From assembly GCA_902806565.1 (NCBI GenBank), contig CADCXA010000024.1, forward strand, positions 1,178,001-1,242,000: a DNA stretch of 64,000 nt, in the 5' to 3' direction. The position numbers were made by a program, and so were the translations under genes. The notes beneath the pieces are model-generated. The model did not search any database and was not told where the DNA came from. It saw only the letters and a program-made list of their open reading frames with translations. The DNA is from Hypoxylon rubiginosum. Lineage: Eukaryota; Ascomycota; Sordariomycetes; Xylariales; Hypoxylaceae. Of this stretch, positions 60,705 to 64,000 are shown piece by piece (the stretch's first letter is position 1; the number at the start of each line of letters is the position of its first letter).

Positions 60705-62816
60705 ACCTTGGTTCCATGGTCACATCTAGCAAGGCAATAATTGGAGAACTTGGCGGCGGCAAAATAGGACAGCGTGGTGATTAATTCCCAAGACGGAAAT
60801 ATCCTTCTCTCTAGGTCTGTTACCCCTATGTTAATAAGACGAGATTGAGGGGAAGCCGGTGACAACGGCCCGTCAATATTAATAAGACCATAGGAGACGT
60901 CTTAATAAAATAATACTATGTAGAGCGCAGAGGCGCTGTTAACCTAGCGAGGCACCCCAGACGGCTCCGCGAAAGAGGGCGCCGTGGGGGGCATTACGCC
61001 GAATAGCCTAAAACCGATGCTGGTAACGGGCATATACGTGGTTGCTATATAGTACGGGGTCAGCTGTCATATTTATAGAAGGCGCACGGCGTCAGGACTC
61101 CGAAGCAATGTGTGAACTAGACCTCAGAGCTGTGAGCTTATGCGCACCTCTCATAGCTCATCTCTAGCCCACGAGTCACGAGATGCGAAGTACAACGAAC
61201 TGAGACCGTATAAGCTCGATGCCATCAAACAGGGCTAACCTGTGAGAGATATCTCTGATAAAGCCTCTTCCGGTCCAGCCAGACTATCCCATGTCGTCAA
61301 CCCTATAGTAAACGGGGATATTCAAGGTGCCTAATTCTCAACTCACATGTGGTATGAAAGATGCCAGACTAAGCGAAATAGCAAATATCCCACGTTAAAT
61401 ACAGGCTGAAGGAGGCTCCTATATTCTGATTATATAATAAGGCATGGGCGAGACTTCAAAGAAAGCCACGGGTACTGAGGAGTGTAGCATTCGCTAATCT
61501 ACATAGAAACTGCTTAGCTAAGACTAGCCGGGGCTATACCATATTCACATTGTCAACAATCGGGAGCTAGGCCCTCAGGGATCTCATGTCTAGGAGGTCA
61601 AACTGGTCAGGTCCAGGAAATGCTAGACTAGCTTGATATTGTTGGGATTTACTTAACTTTACCTAAGTTGGCACACCGTTAGAAGACGATTCCCTATTCG
61701 AGAAGACATTCAGCAAGAATGTTAGCTCTAGTCTCATAGGGAATAGAATAGTATGCCCACAAGTTAAAAAAAAATGGCATGTGAATGGGAGCCCGTCGTT
61801 CGATGTTGCGCTCCAATCAGAAGCGCTCCGCAACGAGGCCCGGTAGATCTTCCTTCTGATGGTGATAGCGCAAAGTGTTAGCACTGAAGCCTTTGACGGA
61901 TAGGTATTCTGGTATTCTGGTATTGTTTGCTAACTCCACGACGGATAATCGGCTTGACCATGGGGTTTAGTGACGATCATTGCCCTCAGCCTTGCTTCCC
62001 GCTTTCCCCGCAGCATCATGGGATGCTGTTCGTGAACCATCGGGCTATGAACGAGGGGGGAGAGATAGATACTTGGGTATGTAAGTTAGAAGGGGGTATG
62101 GGGCTGCTAGTTCTATGTAGCTGCAGTACTTGGCTGGTATCAAAAGATCCATTATTCTTCTTTGTGTGGAATATGGGTAGCCTTTTATACTTTCTCCTCC
62201 TTCGCCATTCATTCCTCCATCACATTCATTCATTCAGTTCCAGAGTCAGTAGCGCTGGTGTCTTGTCTGAGGTTGCCGTCACAGTCGTCGTCGCAGTCGC
62301 AGTCGCCATCGGAATATACAAGGTATAGCACTAACGAATAAGAAATAAGAAAGACTTTATTGCGATATTTGTTCTTAGATGGGAAGACCCTGCATCGAAC
62401 TGAACATGAGAGGAATTGGACGGATCCTGCGCATTCCATAGGTCAACTAGCGGAGAAAAGGGATTGCTTCGTTGGTAGGGTAATGTTTTGACCGGTCAAG
62501 ACTTTGGAAGAGACTCGACAAACCAGCTCTAAGAGTTTAATTAAGAGATCCAAGTTCTCTGTTAGGTACTCAGGTGTTTCGTAAGTATTAGACCGGTTAC
62601 TTTTTATCTCTCCGCTAATAGAAACTCTTAGGGCCTTTTAAAGATTAGGTTTTAAGTCAACGCTACCTCCGGCAGGCTCTGGACAGGCAGGCGGGCAGGC
62701 AGCTCAGGTGTTGCACAGCGCCATATTCGTCGCTATTCCGTCACCCCCAACCCCCTAAGCACCCCCAATCACACCTAGCCTACAGGTCTACAGGTACCTA
62801 AAACGCCTAACCAATA
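60705..62816. other. Intergenic region
   Basis: AT-rich DNA with the upstream regulatory region of the xylanase on the left and the probable promoter of ATG22 on the right. A 122-codon frame from ATG 61960 has no family resemblance and ends in a run of Val/Ala codons; I do not call it. Confidence 0.5.
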
Positions 62817-64000
62817 ATGGTCCCTCGGATCGATGAACAGCTGCGCCGCCCGGCTCCAACTTCACGCTTACTTTCAGTCCAGTCAATCGTGTCCAAATAC
62901 TCTCTCCGTTCACATTCTTCCTCCTTTGAAGCTGACGATGAGCGCTCGACATCCACCGAGTCAGGCAGAATGACCCCAGCACCCAGTATCGACCATGTCG
63001 AAAATGGCCCGCCTCCCGGTCGCTATCCTGGCGAAGACACGCGTCCGACTAGCACCAAAGAGCTTGCTGGTTGGTACATGTATGCCTTTGCAGCAGAGAC
63101 CTACGTGATATGCGGTTAGTCTTGGACTCTTCTATTTTACTATTATGACTATGATTACGCTTCGAATTAATGCTAACTATTAATAGCTATATGTGAGTAA
63201 CTGCATCCTATACTTCCCATCGTCCACGTCCACGTTCCCGTCCACTTAGATAGTCCGATGGCGATCGTGTCCGAGACCGACTACGACTACGACTACAACT
63301 ACAACTACAACTACAACTAGACATAGTCTATCATTAGTTTATAAATAAACATATTCAACCCAAGCTCACCTTGCTGCAAATAGCTTCCTTCATTCCGATC
63401 TTGTTAGAGAGTTTAGCAAGAGAAAATGGCGTCCTACTATCCGATCGAGAAACGCCCTGCGACAACAACTCTAGTGGCCAATGTATCGTCACTGTCTTGG
63501 GCATCGAAATCAACACGGCCAGCTTTGCCATGTATACCTTCAGCATCAGCGTCCTCCTCCAGGCACTCCTAGTAGTCAGCATCAGCTGTGCGGCCGACCA
63601 CGGCAATTACCGGAAACGCTTATTACTGACGTTCGCCTGGGTGGGAAGCTTCTGCGTCATGTTTTACATCTTCATCTCCAAAGAGATATATATACTCGGC
63701 GCACTACTTACCATTATCTCCAACACATCATTCGGGGCCTCCTTTGTTCTCTTGAACTCTTTCCTCCCCCTCCTCGTCCGTCATCACCCGAAAGTACAGG
63801 AATCAGTAGCCGGCATACCAGAAGACTTCGATCTCGAAGACGAGACACTGATCGAGTCGCAATCTCTCTCGACCTCCGCGACTCTCGACGAACACCCGCT
63901 AAGCAGCTCGACAACTGCTCTCCTACCGCAAGGCGATGATGATGATATCCACGATCTGCGGCGAGTACCGACTCACGAGGAGATTACTTCCATCGAGCTT
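62817..64000 (+). CDS. ATG22: Autophagy-related protein 22 (vacuolar amino acid exporter), 5' part
   Basis: Partial gene, cut by the window end. Atg22 is a multi-pass vacuolar membrane protein that exports amino acids released by autophagy. A polar N-terminal tail leads to the Atg22 signature [18 protein letters not shown]. Exon 1 ends at 63114 (donor GTTAGT). A 6-nt exon CTATAT (63187-63192) lies between two full introns (63115-63186 and 63193-63383) and encodes parts of A-I-S; with it the sequence reads [21 protein letters not shown], the family spacing. Skipping it keeps frame but deletes two residues. Exon 3 runs from 63384 to the window end: [11 protein letters not shown], several transmembrane helices ([46 protein letters not shown]), then a polar loop rich in Ser, Asp and Glu. 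The start at 62817 is the first ATG in frame (MVPRIDEQL), chosen from the window bases. Confidence 0.88.
63279..63320. repeat. Hexamer microsatellite in ATG22 intron 2
   Basis: Seven hexamers in a row, three GACTAC, three AACTAC and a final AACTAG, inside the second intron. This may explain why that intron (191 nt) is longer than most here. Confidence 0.85.

Noticed and set aside
61960..62328. 122-codon plus-strand frame
   Set aside because: It ends in a GTC/GCA simple repeat read as Val/Ala and has no homology cues.
63187..63192. Alternative: ATG22 exon 1 spliced directly to 63384
   Set aside because: It is in frame but removes two residues from the conserved first helix, while both introns around the 6-nt exon have good donor, branch and acceptor signals.

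Overview
The window is nuclear DNA of a filamentous ascomycete (Pezizomycotina). Genes are split by short introns, mostly 47-90 nt, with GT donors, CTAAC/CTAAT-type branch points and CAG/TAG/AAG acceptors. The families present (Zn2Cys6 regulator, ACS-type permease, fused 5-oxoprolinase, GH10/GH47/GH127 glycosidases, tricalbin, Atg22) fit this group. The transmembrane fucose-lectin architecture and the many intergenic TAGGTACCTA-like words suggest a Sordariomycete, perhaps Xylariales; that placement is inference. There is no rRNA, CRISPR array or intact transposon, and I found no convincing tRNA.

Layout. 1-6.1 kb: a membrane-anchored fucose-lectin-like protein and a FYVE+RING protein, both +. 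6.1-22.7 kb: a gene-poor stretch whose only firm gene is a small SCOC-type coiled-coil protein (- strand, 11,971-12,469). 22.7-25.2 kb: an ankyrin-repeat relic (-) and a GH47 alpha-mannosidase gene with an intact catalytic domain but a broken N-terminal anchor region, set between AT-rich patches. 26.4 kb: a small three-exon gene for a 90-aa protein that single-ORF inspection misses.

27.0-38.5 kb is the most coherent block: a fructosyl-amino-acid-oxidase-like flavoenzyme ending in a peroxisomal AKL signal (-), a Zn2Cys6 transcription factor (+), an allantoate-permease-like MFS transporter (-) and a full ten-exon 5-oxoprolinase (+). The four genes alternate in orientation, so they share two divergent promoters, each with at least eight HGATAR (AreA/NIT2-type) words and a perfect inverted repeat. 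I read this as a candidate nitrogen-scavenging cluster: import of an amino-acid derivative, oxidative deamination or deglycation in peroxisomes, opening of 5-oxoproline to glutamate, and a local regulator.

38.5-43 kb is mostly empty, with one possible small gene. 43.0-49.7 kb carries a tricalbin (ER-plasma membrane tether) and a SprT-like metalloprotease. 50.2-54.1 kb has a secreted cysteine-rich protein and a GH127/DUF1680 glycosidase, tail to tail. 58.1-60.5 kb has a Par32-like protein with a GC-AG intron and a GH10 xylanase, tail to tail. The right edge holds the 5' part of ATG22, which appears to use a 6-nt microexon. Exon boundaries are hand-derived: each model keeps frame and fits family expectations, but none is backed by RNA data.
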